DNA of 64,000 bases, taken from NCBI RefSeq assembly GCF_900188145.1, contig NZ_FZOJ01000012.1, positions 1 through 64,000 of the forward strand, in the 5' to 3' direction. The notes beneath the pieces are model-generated. The model saw nothing but the letters and a program-made list of their open reading frames with translations. It was not told where the DNA came from and made no database searches. The position numbers and the translations under genes were made by a program. Shown here piece by piece: positions 37,933 through 47,731 of this stretch (within the stretch, counting starts at the first letter, position 1; each line of letters starts with the position of its first letter). This DNA is from Anaerovirgula multivorans. GTDB lineage: Bacteria > Bacillota > Clostridia > Peptostreptococcales > Natronincolaceae.

Positions 37933-38121
37933 TCAGTTGCCTTTACTATAAAAGGCTGTATCACTTAAATTTTCGTAATTTATTTTGTTTATTTCCTTTA
38001 CAATTTTTTCATATAACACTATATTATAAATTTCCTTGTACTTTATACTTCTTAAACCCTCTCTAACTGATGATAGTTTTTTAAGCATAACAAAAAAACC
38101 TCCCATATAATAATTTAACAT
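37933..38121 (-). pseudogene. possible SecA-like N-terminal fragment
   Basis: 62 codons. The part LYEKIVKEINKINYENLSDTAF resembles the N-terminal helix of SecA (YEKI...I..DYENLSDDAL). The frame stops at once afterwards, and an open stretch in another frame follows (ENYMKGALFSLRPIYSRILK at about 37900-37840), suggesting a frameshifted remnant. No ATPase motifs remain. Weak identification. Confidence 0.35.
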
Positions 38122-38166
38122 TGGAAAAAAGTCTCTAAAAGTATAGGTTATTAGAGGTTTACCAAA

Positions 38167-38493
38167 TTATCTTACTGGTGAGGTTATTGAATTTTTTAAA
38201 ATGTATTTAATTATAATAAGTAATGTATATAAAAGCAATAAAATATCAAGAGACATTATTAAATGATTTGATAATGAAGTTAGAAAAAATGTAGAAATAA
38301 TACACGTACTTATCATAATATCTATAATAACATCAAGATATAATATATCCTTATTTAAAAGATTTTGATAAGATAATATTTCACACAGGTAAGAAACCCT
38401 GTGGCAATAAAAAGAATTACTACCTGCAAAGCTTGATGTGAAACGAATAAAAATATACATCATTGCTGTCAGTGAAATGAATAGCAATATCAT
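38167..38493 (-). CDS. hypothetical small membrane protein
   Basis: 108 residues with three hydrophobic segments (about 1-22, 54-72, 80-98) and a short hydrophilic region with two cysteines near residues 30-37. No family recognised. The start has a weak AAGGAG-like sequence upstream (TAAGGAGTAATTTTG). It may be part of the decayed region around it. Confidence 0.45.
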   Translation of the reverse strand: MILLFISLTAMMYIFIRFTSSFAGSNSFYCHRVSYLCEILSYQNLLNKDILYLDVIIDIMISTCIISTFFLTSLSNHLIMSLDILLLLYTLLIIIKYILKNSITSPVR

Positions 38494-38647
38494 ATCAAAA
38501 TTACTCCTTAGTAAATTCTATTGTATTATTATACTATATTATTCAATAGAATATAAGGAAAAAAATTAAAGAAACTGAATAATATTAAAAGAGGTAATCT
38601 TTCCCCGCCAAAAAATTCATCAAGAATCTAGAAGAGTAGGTGAATAA

Positions 38648-39565
38648 ATGAAAAGATATATCATTATACTAATATTGATTCTCATAGGCATATTCTCCGT
38701 AAAAGGAATTTCTGATTTTAAGCAAACAACAAAAAAAGTGTCTATTGCTTTAAGTAAAGAATATGAGAATACATTAAAGAAAGATATATTCTCACTAATG
38801 ATGGCATATCCTGAATATATTCTAGATATTGAAGTGATAGATAAAAATCAGGTCTATCTTATATTAAAATCAGGGAAAAAATTGATCTATGATGGCAAAA
38901 AAGAAAAAACAGCGTTAGAAAAGCTACAAAATCCTGACCTGCAAGATATGATGGAGCAGAAGTATATGCTGGGTTCCATAGATGCTCTTATGCCTCAGGA
39001 TTATAATCCTGGGAGAATAAGAGCATACTCTCTGTCGAAGGAAGTGTATGGAAATAATCAGTCAGAAATAGAAAGAAATCTCACAGGAATAACACTAAAT
39101 TCTACTCACCATCGTTTTAATGCTAATAACTCAGCAGCTCATTTCCTTAAAAATGCAATTGCAGAGTTAAATCAGCTGGCAAAAAATAATCCTGAACTTT
39201 GGGGATATATGTATCCCATAGGAGGTACGTATAATTATAGGTACATAGCCAAAACCAATATGCTAAGTCCCCATGCCTTTGGCATATCAATAGATTTGGC
39301 TATTCATAAAAATGATTACTGGCAATGGACAGCAAGAATAGAAAGAGAAAAACGATTAAAGGGTTATCCGTAGGCTATAGTAAATGTAATGGAGAGTAAC
39401 TACTTTATTTTGGGGGGCAAATGGGGATACTTTGATATACTTCATTTTGAGTATCGGCCAGAAATCATAATGAAGGCACTGTATTTCGCCAATGAAGATA
39501 TACGTGTATCAGAAACAATATGGTTAATAGAAGAAAGGCCCCAATACTTTTTTTCTTCTGATTAA
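38648..39565 (+). pseudogene. M15 family peptidase (D,D-carboxypeptidase-like) interrupted by one TAG
   Basis: An ATG after GAGTAGGTG-like sequence begins a protein with a signal anchor (1-20) and an M15 peptidase domain. HAFGISIDLA supplies two zinc ligands. A TAG at 39371-39373 ends the frame after REKRLKGYP. The same frame then continues AIVNVMESNYFILGGKWGYF and DILHFEYRPEI, with the third ligand His and the expected C-terminus, to a TAA at 39563. One CAG-to-TAG change would explain it. The truncated product lacks a zinc ligand and should be inactive. Confidence 0.75.
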
Positions 39566-39869
39566 TTTCGGTTCTAACACCAATTTCTATTTAATCTTTT
39601 ATGTCTTGAACAGCTTGATTTCATTCAAGATTCCTCCATGCTAGAATTTTGCATTTCTAGTTCTAAGAAGACTTAAAATATTCAAAGTATCTCATAGTAT
39701 TTTATCACAACCATAACACGCCATAAACATAGAAATCAATATCCTGCCAGATCAGATTCCACAATTAAATGCAGTAGTAGAAAATAAAAGTATAGAAAAG
39801 CATATATTGTCTAAAAATGCAAAAAATGGTACGATAAAATAAATTACGATGATAGGAGGAATTATTATC
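39566..39869. other. intergenic region
   Basis: About 300 bases. A short open tail on the plus strand (39720-39840, ending HILSKNAKNGTIK) could be a gene relic. No start or family is visible. No hairpin or repeat was found. Confidence 0.35.
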
Positions 39870-41210
39870 ATGGCAAAGAAAAAGTCTATGAGTGTGCCAA
39901 AAACAATGCAAGACAAATATACTGAGATCTCTAGCTTCATTGAAGGATTCTGTGATAAATATCTCAATGAAGAATATAAGTTTACTTGTTTACAGCTGTG
40001 TGCTGCCTTATGTAGAAAAAGACCTTCTCCTCTTGCCACAGGAAGAGGAAAGATATGGGCTTGTGCCATTGTACATGCTGTCGGAAGCGTAAATTTTTTA
40101 TTTGACCCTTCTCAGATTCCTCATATGAAAGCTGGTGAGCTCTATCACCGCTTTGAGGTCAGCAATAATACCGCCAGCAGTAAATCCAAACTCATTCGGG
40201 ATATGATAGGAATGACACCCTTTGACCCTGAGTGGACATTACCTAGTAAAATAGAAGATAACCCCTTGGCATGGATGATCATGGTAGATGGCCTTGCTAT
40301 AGATGCTCGACAAGCCCCTTTGGAAATCCAGGAAATCGCCTTTGAAAAAGGATTGATCCCTTATATTCCTGATCAGAAATCAGAAATTCCTCAAGGGAAG
40401 GTCATTGAATTTCCCAGAAGGACACAAAAAAGTAAGAGTGAAAGAAAAGACCCCAAAAAACTTCTTGAACAAGCTCAAGAACTTGCATATCAGGCTATGG
40501 GAGCAGATAGTAGCAAGGAAAGCTGTATGCTGGCTCACCGTGCTTTAGCATTGAGTCAAGACTGTGTAGATGCCTATATGATTTTAGCTGAAGAAGAAGC
40601 AAAAACCTCCGAAGAGGTTATCAACTTTTACCAAAAAGCAGTTGAAGCTGGAGAAAGGATTATAGGAAAAGAAAACTTTAGGGATTATGAAGGTCACTTT
40701 TGGGGTTTTGTAGAGACACGACCTTATATGATGGCAAGGTTTGCCTTAGCCGATATGCTATGGTCCATTGGTAAAAAACAAGAAGCGATAGATCATTGTA
40801 AAGATATATTGAGACTGAATCCCAATGACAATCAAGGGATACGATATATTTTGCTAAACTGGCTGCTGGAAATCTCGGCTACTACGGATATCGAAAGATT
40901 ATTTAAAGAATATGAAGATGAATGGTCTGCAGCATGGCTATATAGCAAGGCCCTATATTATTTTAGGGAAAAAAAGAAATCTCAGGCAGATAAAATGTTA
41001 AAAGAAGCTTTTGAGTCAAATGCTTATGTTCCCTTATATATTTTAGGGAAGAAAAAAATCCCTAAGTCACCTCCAGAGTTTATAGGTATTGGAGATGTAG
41101 CGGAGGCCGAGGCCTATGTATGGGATGCCATAGAGCTATGGGAAAAAATTCCCAATGCCAAAGAATGGATAAAAAATCATTTTGATGCATTCTCAAAGAA
41201 ATCTTGTTAG
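39870..41210 (+). CDS. DUF6398 domain and TPR-repeat protein
   Basis: 446 residues from the ATG at 39870 behind ATAGGAGGAATTATT; a start seven codons earlier would cover the ribosome site. The N-terminal DUF6398 domain (about 10-130, CAALCRKRPSPLATGRGKIW, RFEVSNNTASSKSKLIRDMIG) is followed by helical repeats (about 200-360) resembling TPRs, such as HRALALSQDCVDAYMILAEE and RFALADMLWSIGKKQEAIDH. Probably a cytoplasmic protein-interaction protein. Role unknown. Confidence 0.75.
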   Translation: MAKKKSMSVPKTMQDKYTEISSFIEGFCDKYLNEEYKFTCLQLCAALCRKRPSPLATGRGKIWACAIVHAVGSVNFLFDPSQIPHMKAGELYHRFEVSNNTASSKSKLIRDMIGMTPFDPEWTLPSKIEDNPLAWMIMVDGLAIDARQAPLEIQEIAFEKGLIPYIPDQKSEIPQGKVIEFPRRTQKSKSERKDPKKLLEQAQELAYQAMGADSSKESCMLAHRALALSQDCVDAYMILAEEEAKTSEEVINFYQKAVEAGERIIGKENFRDYEGHFWGFVETRPYMMARFALADMLWSIGKKQEAIDHCKDILRLNPNDNQGIRYILLNWLLEISATTDIERLFKEYEDEWSAAWLYSKALYYFREKKKSQADKMLKEAFESNAYVPLYILGKKKIPKSPPEFIGIGDVAEAEAYVWDAIELWEKIPNAKEWIKNHFDAFSKKSC

Positions 41211-41488
41211 ATGGTATGCTAAAACACTAATAAACCTTAAAGTGCAAGCTCTCATGTCTTACCAACAAGATTCTGTTCAAAGCTAAAATTTTTTATAGCT
41301 AGTAGTCGATAAGAGAAGATCTCCCTTTATCGATATCTGCTCTTATCTACTGCCAGTGCAGTCAATGATTCATAGTTTATTTAATTATGCTATAGTGCTT
41401 ATTTAATATTGAGTATAATCTATTTGTTAAAGTATCATTTTATTGAGAAGATCTTGTCTGTTCCCCTAAAAATTCTTTAAAGCAGATG

Positions 41489-41510
41489 GCAAACAAAACG
41501 TCCCCTTGAC
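41489..41510. repeat. REP-like element, single arm
   Basis: GCAAACAAAACGTCCCCTTG matches the right end of the RAYT unit at 63075-63097 (GAAACGTCCCC core). It sits 28 bases beyond the end of the permease gene. Confidence 0.6.
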
Positions 41511-41537
41511 ATTCTTAATTTATGTGGAGGATAAACT

Positions 41538-42116
41538 TTAAAAATCAGAGTTTTTATATAGCCTATCTTCCCCTTGGTTTGTGTATAGCTTATTTGCATT
41601 GCTATAAATTAATTTTTTATCGTTGTCCGTTAAAACCTTTTCAATCGTATACGCAATGGCAATAACCACAAATATATTTAAAATAAAACTCAACAGGGTA
41701 TATTTCCACCCCATGGAAGACGCTATAAAAAGTAGCAAAGGTATTCTGATATTGGTAGATGAACATAAAAAGATTAAAACATTTGACAGCTTACTGCCTT
41801 TTTTTAGCAATATTCCTGCTATTGGCAGCAGAGCATATAGCGGAACTGCAGTAACTAACCCCAGCAAAAAAGCAATAAGTATCCCTTCCACACCTGACTT
41901 TTTACCCATAATCTTTATCAGCATTTCTCTCTCTACCCAAACATCCAGTAACCCGATGCATATGAAAATAGGTGTGAGCATAAATAAAAAACTGATAAAA
42001 TTCTTACCCGTAAAAACCAGGGATTGACTTCCAACCTGTGGATGGAAAATTAGCATCAAAAGAACAAAAATGGCTAGGATTATAAAAAATTTATATTTTA
42101 GAAATATTTTTTTCAT
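41538..42116 (-). CDS. ArsP/DUF318-like permease, second half
   Basis: 192 residues with five membrane segments; FLLGLVTAVPLYALLPIAGILLKKGSKLSN is the repeated motif of this permease family. It overlaps the preceding gene by four bases (ATGA), and the two together equal the size of one full permease. They should work as a two-subunit transporter. The substrate is unknown; family members export organoarsenicals or are uncharacterised. The C-terminal tail is charged and cytoplasmic. Confidence 0.8.
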   Translation of the reverse strand: MKKIFLKYKFFIILAIFVLLMLIFHPQVGSQSLVFTGKNFISFLFMLTPIFICIGLLDVWVEREMLIKIMGKKSGVEGILIAFLLGLVTAVPLYALLPIAGILLKKGSKLSNVLIFLCSSTNIRIPLLLFIASSMGWKYTLLSFILNIFVVIAIAYTIEKVLTDNDKKLIYSNANKLYTNQGEDRLYKNSDF

Positions 42117-42592
42117 GTCAATATCACTCCAATAATAAAAGCGACTATAAACGAAAATAGGTAAGCTAATATATTGCGAAGTAAAGCAGCCTTTGTGCCA
42201 AAAAACTTAATTTCTAAGGGCATTGTCACAAAGCCAACCGTAGTAAGCGTACAAATAAAAACTGCTATTTGCATTAAACCTGCACCATTTTTGAGTAATT
42301 GTGAAACAATGGGGAGAACAGTAAAAACAGGAACTAACGTAACCGAACCCACAATAGATGTGAAAATCATACCTTTTACACCTGATTGCGTTCCAATAAT
42401 ACTTTGTAGTGTTCCTGAATCCAATAAAGTAAGTAAAACTCCAACAAGAAATAAGATAGCCAAAAATTGTGGCAATACGGCCAGAAAGCTATTCCGTGCC
42501 TTCTTTAACGCCAAAGCTGTTTTCTTTCTATCTTTAACAAAAGATAAAAGCAAAAATATAATTGTAATGATATATAGAATATATGTAAACAT
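42113..42592 (-). CDS. ArsP/DUF318-like permease, first half
   Basis: 159 residues, about four to five membrane segments. The half-repeat GSVTLVPVFTVLPIVSQLLKNGAGLMQIAVF corresponds to the motif in the next gene, showing an internal duplication typical of the family. Translation is coupled to the second half by an ATGA overlap. Starts at an ATG after GGTGAAAGATG. Confidence 0.8.
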   Translation of the reverse strand: MFTYILYIITIIFLLLSFVKDRKKTALALKKARNSFLAVLPQFLAILFLVGVLLTLLDSGTLQSIIGTQSGVKGMIFTSIVGSVTLVPVFTVLPIVSQLLKNGAGLMQIAVFICTLTTVGFVTMPLEIKFFGTKAALLRNILAYLFSFIVAFIIGVILT

Positions 42593-42800
42593 CTTTCACC
42601 AACTCGCAAGTTTTAGTTTTATCCGTTGACTAACAACCCTCATCTCCCATTTCACAGCTTTAATCCATACTTGAAACCTTCAATGACGTTGTTCTGAAGT
42701 TATATATTCTTATTTTACCATAGTTTTCCTATGTTAAATATAGCTTGTCAGATTTCACGTGAAAACAATAAAATAACTGTATATGTTGAAGCTACAAGAA

Positions 42801-42836
42801 AAAGAGAATTTCCTCAGTCACAAGAAAATTCTCTTT
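42801..42836 (-). terminator. terminator of the NADH oxidase gene
   Basis: AAAGAGAATTT pairs perfectly with AAATTCTCTTT across a 14-base loop, 14 bases after the stop on the minus strand. The following stretch is only mildly T-rich. Confidence 0.7.
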
Positions 42837-42849
42837 ATTATTCACGATC

Positions 42850-44178
42850 CTATTCTGCACTTAATCCCGCTAGATTCAATAAATTCCATGGTTTGTTAAA
42901 ATAAGGCTGGAAGAAGAAATCTATAAAGGCCAGTTCATCGATGGTCATTTTGTTTTGAATGCAAACAGAAACTGTATTGATGGATTGGGTCAGATCTGTT
43001 TTTGAAACAATCTGCCCTCCTAATATCCTTCTGGAATCTTTATCATATACGACTTTCAAGGTAGCTGCATCATAGTCCGGCATAAATTCAGGACGATAGT
43101 TATCCGTTACCGTTACAGTTTGAATATCCATACCTAGATCTCTTGCTGACGCCTCCGTCAGTCCTGTAGAAGCAATATTATGCTCATAGATTTTGATTCC
43201 TGATGTACCTTGGGTACCCATATATTTTATTGTTGGCTTCTTTAGATTCCTTGCCACCAGTGTCCCCATGCGAACGGCATTGGTTGCCAAAGGAATGTAT
43301 CTGTGTTCACCTGTGGGATTATATATAATGGCACAGCAGTCCCCGGCAGCATAGATATCTTCTTTACTGGTACGCATATACTCATCCACAATGATAGCTC
43401 CATTGTTCAGCATTTCCAGTTGATCTTTGAACAGTTCTGTGTTTGGGCTGAAGCCAATGCATAGAATCACCAGATCCGCATCATATTCTCCTTTTGATGT
43501 TACTATCTTGGATACCTTACCCTCTTGACCTTCAAATCGCATCACGGTCTCACCTAAAGCCAGTTTTACACCATGATCTGTAAATGCCTTTTCTGCCACA
43601 TCCGTAAACTCTTGATCCAAATATTTGCTCAAGGTACGATCCAACCCATCGATTAAAGTTACATTTTTTCCTTTCATTTCAAAGGCTTCTACCAGCTCTA
43701 CACCGATATACCCTGCACCTACTACGACAATATTTTTTGCATCCTTTGCCTTTTCAATAATCTTATTGGAGTGAACATAGTTTTTTGACAGCAGAATATT
43801 TTCCAGTTGGATACCTTCGATCTTGGGAACGATAGGCCATGATCCTGTTGTAATAATTAATTTATCATAGGTATCCTCATATTCTTCACCTGTTTGAAGA
43901 TCACGGACTTTAAGCTTTTTATTGTCCATATCCACATGTATAACATCCTGTTTCATTTTTGTAACCACACCCATGCTTGCCAGTTCCTCTGGAGAGCTGT
44001 AGAACAATCCCTTTGGATCCTTTACTACCCCACCCACATATAAGGCTATACCGCAGGAAAGAAATGAAATATTGTCATTTCTTTCATAAACAGTAATTTC
44101 TGCCTCTGGATATAAACCAGCTGCATTCTTTATAGCAGCCGTTCCCGCATGGGTACAACCAATTACAGCAATCTTCAT
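42850..44178 (-). CDS. NADH oxidase / CoA-disulfide reductase-family flavoprotein
   Basis: 442 residues behind AAGGAGGTATTTTG. FAD site VIGCTHAGTAAI at the N-terminus, the redox-active Cys42 in FLSCGIALYVGG, NAD site VVVGAGYIGVELVEAF near 151, and DIYAAGDCC near 280. A single cysteine at 42 marks the water-forming NADH oxidases, NADH peroxidases and CoA-disulfide reductases. The sequence looks most like NoxE-type oxidases, used for oxygen defence in anaerobes. It is divergent from a MarR gene. Confidence 0.88.
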   Translation of the reverse strand: MKIAVIGCTHAGTAAIKNAAGLYPEAEITVYERNDNISFLSCGIALYVGGVVKDPKGLFYSSPEELASMGVVTKMKQDVIHVDMDNKKLKVRDLQTGEEYEDTYDKLIITTGSWPIVPKIEGIQLENILLSKNYVHSNKIIEKAKDAKNIVVVGAGYIGVELVEAFEMKGKNVTLIDGLDRTLSKYLDQEFTDVAEKAFTDHGVKLALGETVMRFEGQEGKVSKIVTSKGEYDADLVILCIGFSPNTELFKDQLEMLNNGAIIVDEYMRTSKEDIYAAGDCCAIIYNPTGEHRYIPLATNAVRMGTLVARNLKKPTIKYMGTQGTSGIKIYEHNIASTGLTEASARDLGMDIQTVTVTDNYRPEFMPDYDAATLKVVYDKDSRRILGGQIVSKTDLTQSINTVSVCIQNKMTIDELAFIDFFFQPYFNKPWNLLNLAGLSAE

Positions 44179-44202
44179 TACAAAATACCTCCTTAAATAT
44201 AT

Positions 44203-44223
44203 TGATAACGAGTTTCATTATCA
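44203..44223. promoter_or_regulatory. possible Fur/PerR-like box upstream of the NADH oxidase gene
   Basis: TGATAACGAGTTTCATTATCA has TGATAA/TTATCA ends in inverted order, close to a Fur-type box. It lies 25 bases upstream of the oxidase start. Weak evidence. Confidence 0.3.
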
Positions 44224-44370
44224 TGAATCTCCCAAAAAAACCTATTAGAAACTTAAGGCTCTACATTGTCGTTAAGGCATTCTATCCTTGTTCCATAATA
44301 TCTTTTACCCCTAAAACAGGCATCATAACAGGAAAATATTTGAAATTTAAAAAAATTTTCAAAATATCTA

Positions 44371-44399
44371 TTGACACTAGTTTGATATCAAACTATAAT
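44371..44399 (+). promoter_or_regulatory. MarR gene promoter with central palindrome
   Basis: TTGACA (44371-44376), a 17-base spacer and TATAAT (44394-44399) make a consensus promoter. The spacer is filled by the perfect 14-base palindrome GTTTGATATCAAAC (44380-44393). A repressor bound there would shut off the promoter. Confidence 0.85.
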
Positions 44400-44405
44400 G
44401 AAAAT

Positions 44406-44828
44406 ATGAAAACCAATACCATTATCTCATTAATCTCAACGATAAGAGAAAGAGCGCATAAGTTCATTATGCGTGAAATGAAGGAGCGAAACATAAAAGG
44501 TCTTGTAACGTCCCATGGTGATATTCTTGTTGCACTTTTTAAAGAGCAAGTGCTTACTATGAAGGATATCGCTAATAGAATCGAAAAAGATAAGTCTACC
44601 GTTACAGCCTTGGTGGATAAACTGATAGACATAGGTTATATCAAAAAAGAAAAAGATCCATCTGATAACAGGGTAATCTTAGTCATGCTGACAGAGGAGG
44701 GAAAAAAGCTACAATCTAATTTTGAAGAGATATCAAATGCATTATTATCTACAGTTTATAAAGGATTTTCAGAGGGTGAAAAGGAAATACTCATTAAAAG
44801 CTTAAATAAAATTAAAGAGAATTTTTAA
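44406..44828 (+). CDS. MarR-family repressor
   Basis: 140 residues from the ATG at 44406, downstream of the promoter; the frame open from 44202 would start before it. Winged helix-turn-helix (about 45-105, LTMKDIANRIEKDKSTVTAL, IKKEKDPSDNRVILVMLTEEG). The same palindrome occurs in its own promoter and again at 44846 before the next gene, indicating autoregulation and control of the PPOX-like gene. No clear ribosome site is seen, so translation may start close to the 5' end. Confidence 0.9.
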   Translation: MKTNTIISLISTIRERAHKFIMREMKERNIKGLVTSHGDILVALFKEQVLTMKDIANRIEKDKSTVTALVDKLIDIGYIKKEKDPSDNRVILVMLTEEGKKLQSNFEEISNALLSTVYKGFSEGEKEILIKSLNKIKENF

Positions 44829-44845
44829 ATTTTTTACATAAAATA

Positions 44846-44857
44846 TTTGATATCAAA
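44846..44857 (+). promoter_or_regulatory. second MarR-type operator, upstream of the PPOX-like gene
   Basis: TTTGATATCAAA followed by CTATAAAT repeats the palindrome and the downstream bases of the MarR promoter, 28 bases before the next start codon. A weak TTTACA/TATAAA promoter surrounds it. Confidence 0.75.
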
Positions 44858-44884
44858 CTATAAATAAAATTGGAGGTAATTCTA

Positions 44885-45286
44885 ATGCAAGAAGTAATCA
44901 AATTTTTAAAGGAAAATTCGAACGGGTATTTAGCAACAGTTGAAAATGGTAAACCTCGGGTCAGACCATGGGGATTTATGTTTGAAGAGGGGGGAAAATT
45001 CTATTTTTGTACAAACAATACAAAAGATGTTTACAAACAGTTGAAGGAAATCCCTTATGTTGAGTTTTCAGCTACTGGGCAAGACTTTGTTTGGGTGAGA
45101 ATTGAAGGAGAAATTAAATTTACTGGTGATTTAAAAATCAAAGAAAAAATACTTGACACTCAACCTATGGTAAAATCAATATACAAGACTGCAGACAATC
45201 CAATATTTGAGGCTTTTTATATAGAACATGGGGCAGCTACTATAGCGGACTTTTCCGGACAACCGCCAAAGAACTTTGAATTTTAA
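44885..45286 (+). CDS. pyridoxamine 5'-phosphate oxidase-like (PPOX) FMN-binding protein
   Basis: 133 residues from the ATG at 44885 behind TTGGAGGTAATTCTA. The split-barrel flavin fold is indicated by NSNGYLATVENGKPRVRPWGF and KFYFCTNNTKDVYKQLKEIP, with a C-terminal GEIKFTGD. Small members of this family reduce or bind flavin-linked substrates and are not true PNPOx. The MarR operator shared with the upstream gene suggests induction by a small toxic compound. Confidence 0.85.
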   Translation: MQEVIKFLKENSNGYLATVENGKPRVRPWGFMFEEGGKFYFCTNNTKDVYKQLKEIPYVEFSATGQDFVWVRIEGEIKFTGDLKIKEKILDTQPMVKSIYKTADNPIFEAFYIEHGAATIADFSGQPPKNFEF

Positions 45287-45350
45287 ATATGCCCATCTAT
45301 ATTCAGAATAAAGGCTTTTAATGAAAAAAATGTCTCCTCTGAATGCTTTT

Positions 45351-45374
45351 AAGGCTATGGATCTCCATAGCCTT
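45351..45374 (+). terminator. terminator after the PPOX-like gene
   Basis: AAGGCTATGG and CCATAGCCTT form a 10-base perfect stem, followed by GTTTTA. Confidence 0.75.
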
Positions 45375-45500
45375 GTTTTATTATCCACTATTCTTCTTTT
45401 CCATAAGCATTTAATTAAAATCATCTCCATGCAAATTTGCTGGAACAAAGGCAGCTCTCTTCTTGCTCTAACTTAAATCAAAAAAAATGTATAAACACCA

Positions 45501-46457
45501 TCACTGTGAAGCATAAGCTCTGATTTCTTCAAACACTGTCTTGAGGCCGCATCTAATTTGATCTACAAGAAGATGGGATATGGCTATCCTGAAACTATTC
45601 TCATCCTGATGGTCTACTGTTAAGAATTCTTTTGCTGTTAAAATAAGGATGTTTTTCTCCTTAAGCCTTCTGGCCAAGGTATTGACATTCAATTCCGGAG
45701 GCAGCTTTACCCAGATAAAGAAGCCTGTGGGCGGAACAAAATATTCAATTCCCTCAATACTTTGGTTTTTCAGAAATTCACGTAAACAGGTCATTTTCTT
45801 TCCATATTCTCGTTGAATCTTTCTAACGTGGTTCTTATACATACCGCTGTTTATAAAAATCTCCAGTGCACCTTGAGCCAATACCGATGTGCTTTGGTCA
45901 TGACACCTCTTGTGTTCAAAAAATTCATCTTTCAAATGATCATGTAACACAACAGCACCAATTCTAATTCCTGGCATAAAGGTTTTAGAAAAGCTTTTAA
46001 TATAGATTACCTTTTTAGAGGTATCATAGTAATATAGGGGCAATGCTTTTCTGTTTGTTTCGATATCAATAAAATAGTCATCCTCAACAATATAGACGTC
46101 ATATTTTTGGGCCAATCCAACAATTTTCATCTTTTCTTTTTCAGAGTAGCTTGTACCCAAAGGATTATGGAATCTTGGAATCGTGTAGAAGAACTTGATG
46201 CTTTCTTGTTTAAATATTTTTTCCAACTCTTTCAGATCAATCCCATGAAAATTTCTCTTTATTCCAATCAGTTTGTTACCATTTAAAATCGTCATATCTT
46301 GCATAAGGCGGTAAGTAGGCTGCTCCACCAGAATATTCTTTTTACCATTAGGAAAAGGCATGTTTGATAAAATACTCAATGCCTGCTGTGACCCGGAAGT
46401 AATAAAAATCTTCTCTTCTGTGGTAAATACCTGGTATTCGCTGAAATGATCCTGCAA
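45501..46457 (-). pseudogene. MocR-family regulator lacking its DNA-binding domain
   Basis: 318 residues equal to the aminotransferase domain only: ITSGSQQALSIL at the N-terminus, FYTIPRFHNPLG, VEDDYFIDIE, and the PLP lysine in IKSFSKTFMPGIRIGA. The winged helix and first part of the domain are gone. The frame opens at a TTG without ribosome site and abuts, head to head, a transporter that also lacks its first residues. One deletion seems to have removed both 5' ends and the promoters between them. Confidence 0.75.
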
Positions 46458-47339
46458 TACCTTCCTTTGTGTTTGGTTGGTATTAATATCGCTGTCGGTA
46501 AAGTGATTTCACAATCAGTTCCTGTTTTTTTATTCGCCAATATCCGTTTTGTTATCGCAGCAGCTATATTAGTACCTATGGTTTTTATGCAAAAAGATAG
46601 GAAATTCAGTCTTGATCCAAAGGATTGGATGCTGCTTTTTCTACAGTCATTATTCGGCGTCTTTCTATTCAGTATCTTTATGCTTTACGGCGTCCGGTAC
46701 ACTTCTGCCATTTCAGCCGGTATTATTACAAGTACTACACCAGCATGCATAGCTCTGATCGCCATCTTTTTTCTTAAAGAGAAACTGAATTTATATAATT
46801 CTATCTCCATAGCACTTGCTTTTTTAGGAATCACCTTGATTTCAATTGATGTAGAGGGTATTGTATCCCCAAATTCAGCCAATATGTTTGGGAATGCCCT
46901 TATTCTATGTGCAGTGATTTCAGAAGCACTGTTCACTATTTTTGCAAAACAGGTGTCCACCAAGCTTAAACCGTTGCAAATGACTGCAATAGTAAATGTT
47001 TTCGGATTTTTGTTATTTATTCCATTTTCAATATATTCTTTAATGACAACAAGAATAATCATAACACCCCGTATATGGCTACTAATGATTTATTACTCTT
47101 TGACGGCAAGTATATTCTCATTTTTTCTCTGGTTTAGAGGGATAGCTGATGTTCCTGCTAATATAGCAGGGCTGTTTACAGTATTTATGCCTATCAGTTC
47201 AGCATTTGTAGGTATTGTCTTCTTACATGAAAGTTTCACAACAAAACAAGCTGTCGGTATGATCTTTTCAATTGCTGCAATTTATTTAGGCATACGCAAA
47301 CCTAAAGAATCAACTTCAAATCTTTCACTATTTGATTGA
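46446..47339 (+). pseudogene. EamA/DMT-family transporter, probably missing its extreme N-terminus
   Basis: 297 residues with nine to ten membrane segments in two EamA halves (first half near 1-130, second near 145-285, with FLKEKLNLYNSISIALAFLGI). Full members begin about ten residues earlier. Here the first ATG (46446) has no ribosome site and overlaps the truncated MocR gene. The rest is intact. It would export amino acids or metabolites if it were expressed, but no promoter remains visible. It could be a functional gene with a shifted start. Confidence 0.6.
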
Positions 47340-47381
47340 CGCTTTTAGCTAAAAGTTTAGAGTCAAATTAGTATATTAGCA

Positions 47382-47435
47382 GAAACCACCGTTACTCATG
47401 ATAAGGTTCTCCGTAACGTTTGAACTGCGGTTTTC
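47382..47435 (+). repeat. dispersed hairpin repeat, copy 5
   Basis: GAAACCACCGTTACTCATG, ATAAGGTTCTCCGTAACG, then AACTGCGGTTTTC. The inner CGTTAC/GTAACG stem is perfect. It follows the transporter stop by 42 bases. A REP-like GACAATGTACCTCCCC is 41 bases downstream (47476). Confidence 0.8.
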
Positions 47436-47731
47436 TCAAACTATGTTAACCAAAGGCAGTATTTAGTAGGTTTTTGACAATGTACCTCCCCTTTATCATG
47501 GCTTACATTTTATCACAAGTTCAAATAATCCTGCAAAGTCTACTGCTTCCATAAATACGTAGTAATCAAAACCCTCCTTGGCATTTAATTCTTGTTTATT
47601 TTAAAGATTATAATCTTACAAAAACTGTCCAATTTAGTTTAGTAAATCTAACACTCTAAAACTTACTAGGGGTAAGGTACTTGCGCTTAATTATTATAAG
47701 TAAAGCTTTATCTATAGCATATCAGCCTAAA

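Noticed and set aside
39371..39373. TAG in the M15 peptidase gene as a pyrrolysine codon
   Set aside because: The family position fits glutamine (CAG), no pyl genes are visible, and other broken genes nearby have TAA in the same kind of place.
44202..44405. 68-codon extension of the MarR frame upstream
   Set aside because: It contains the consensus promoter and operator, so translation must start later, at 44406.
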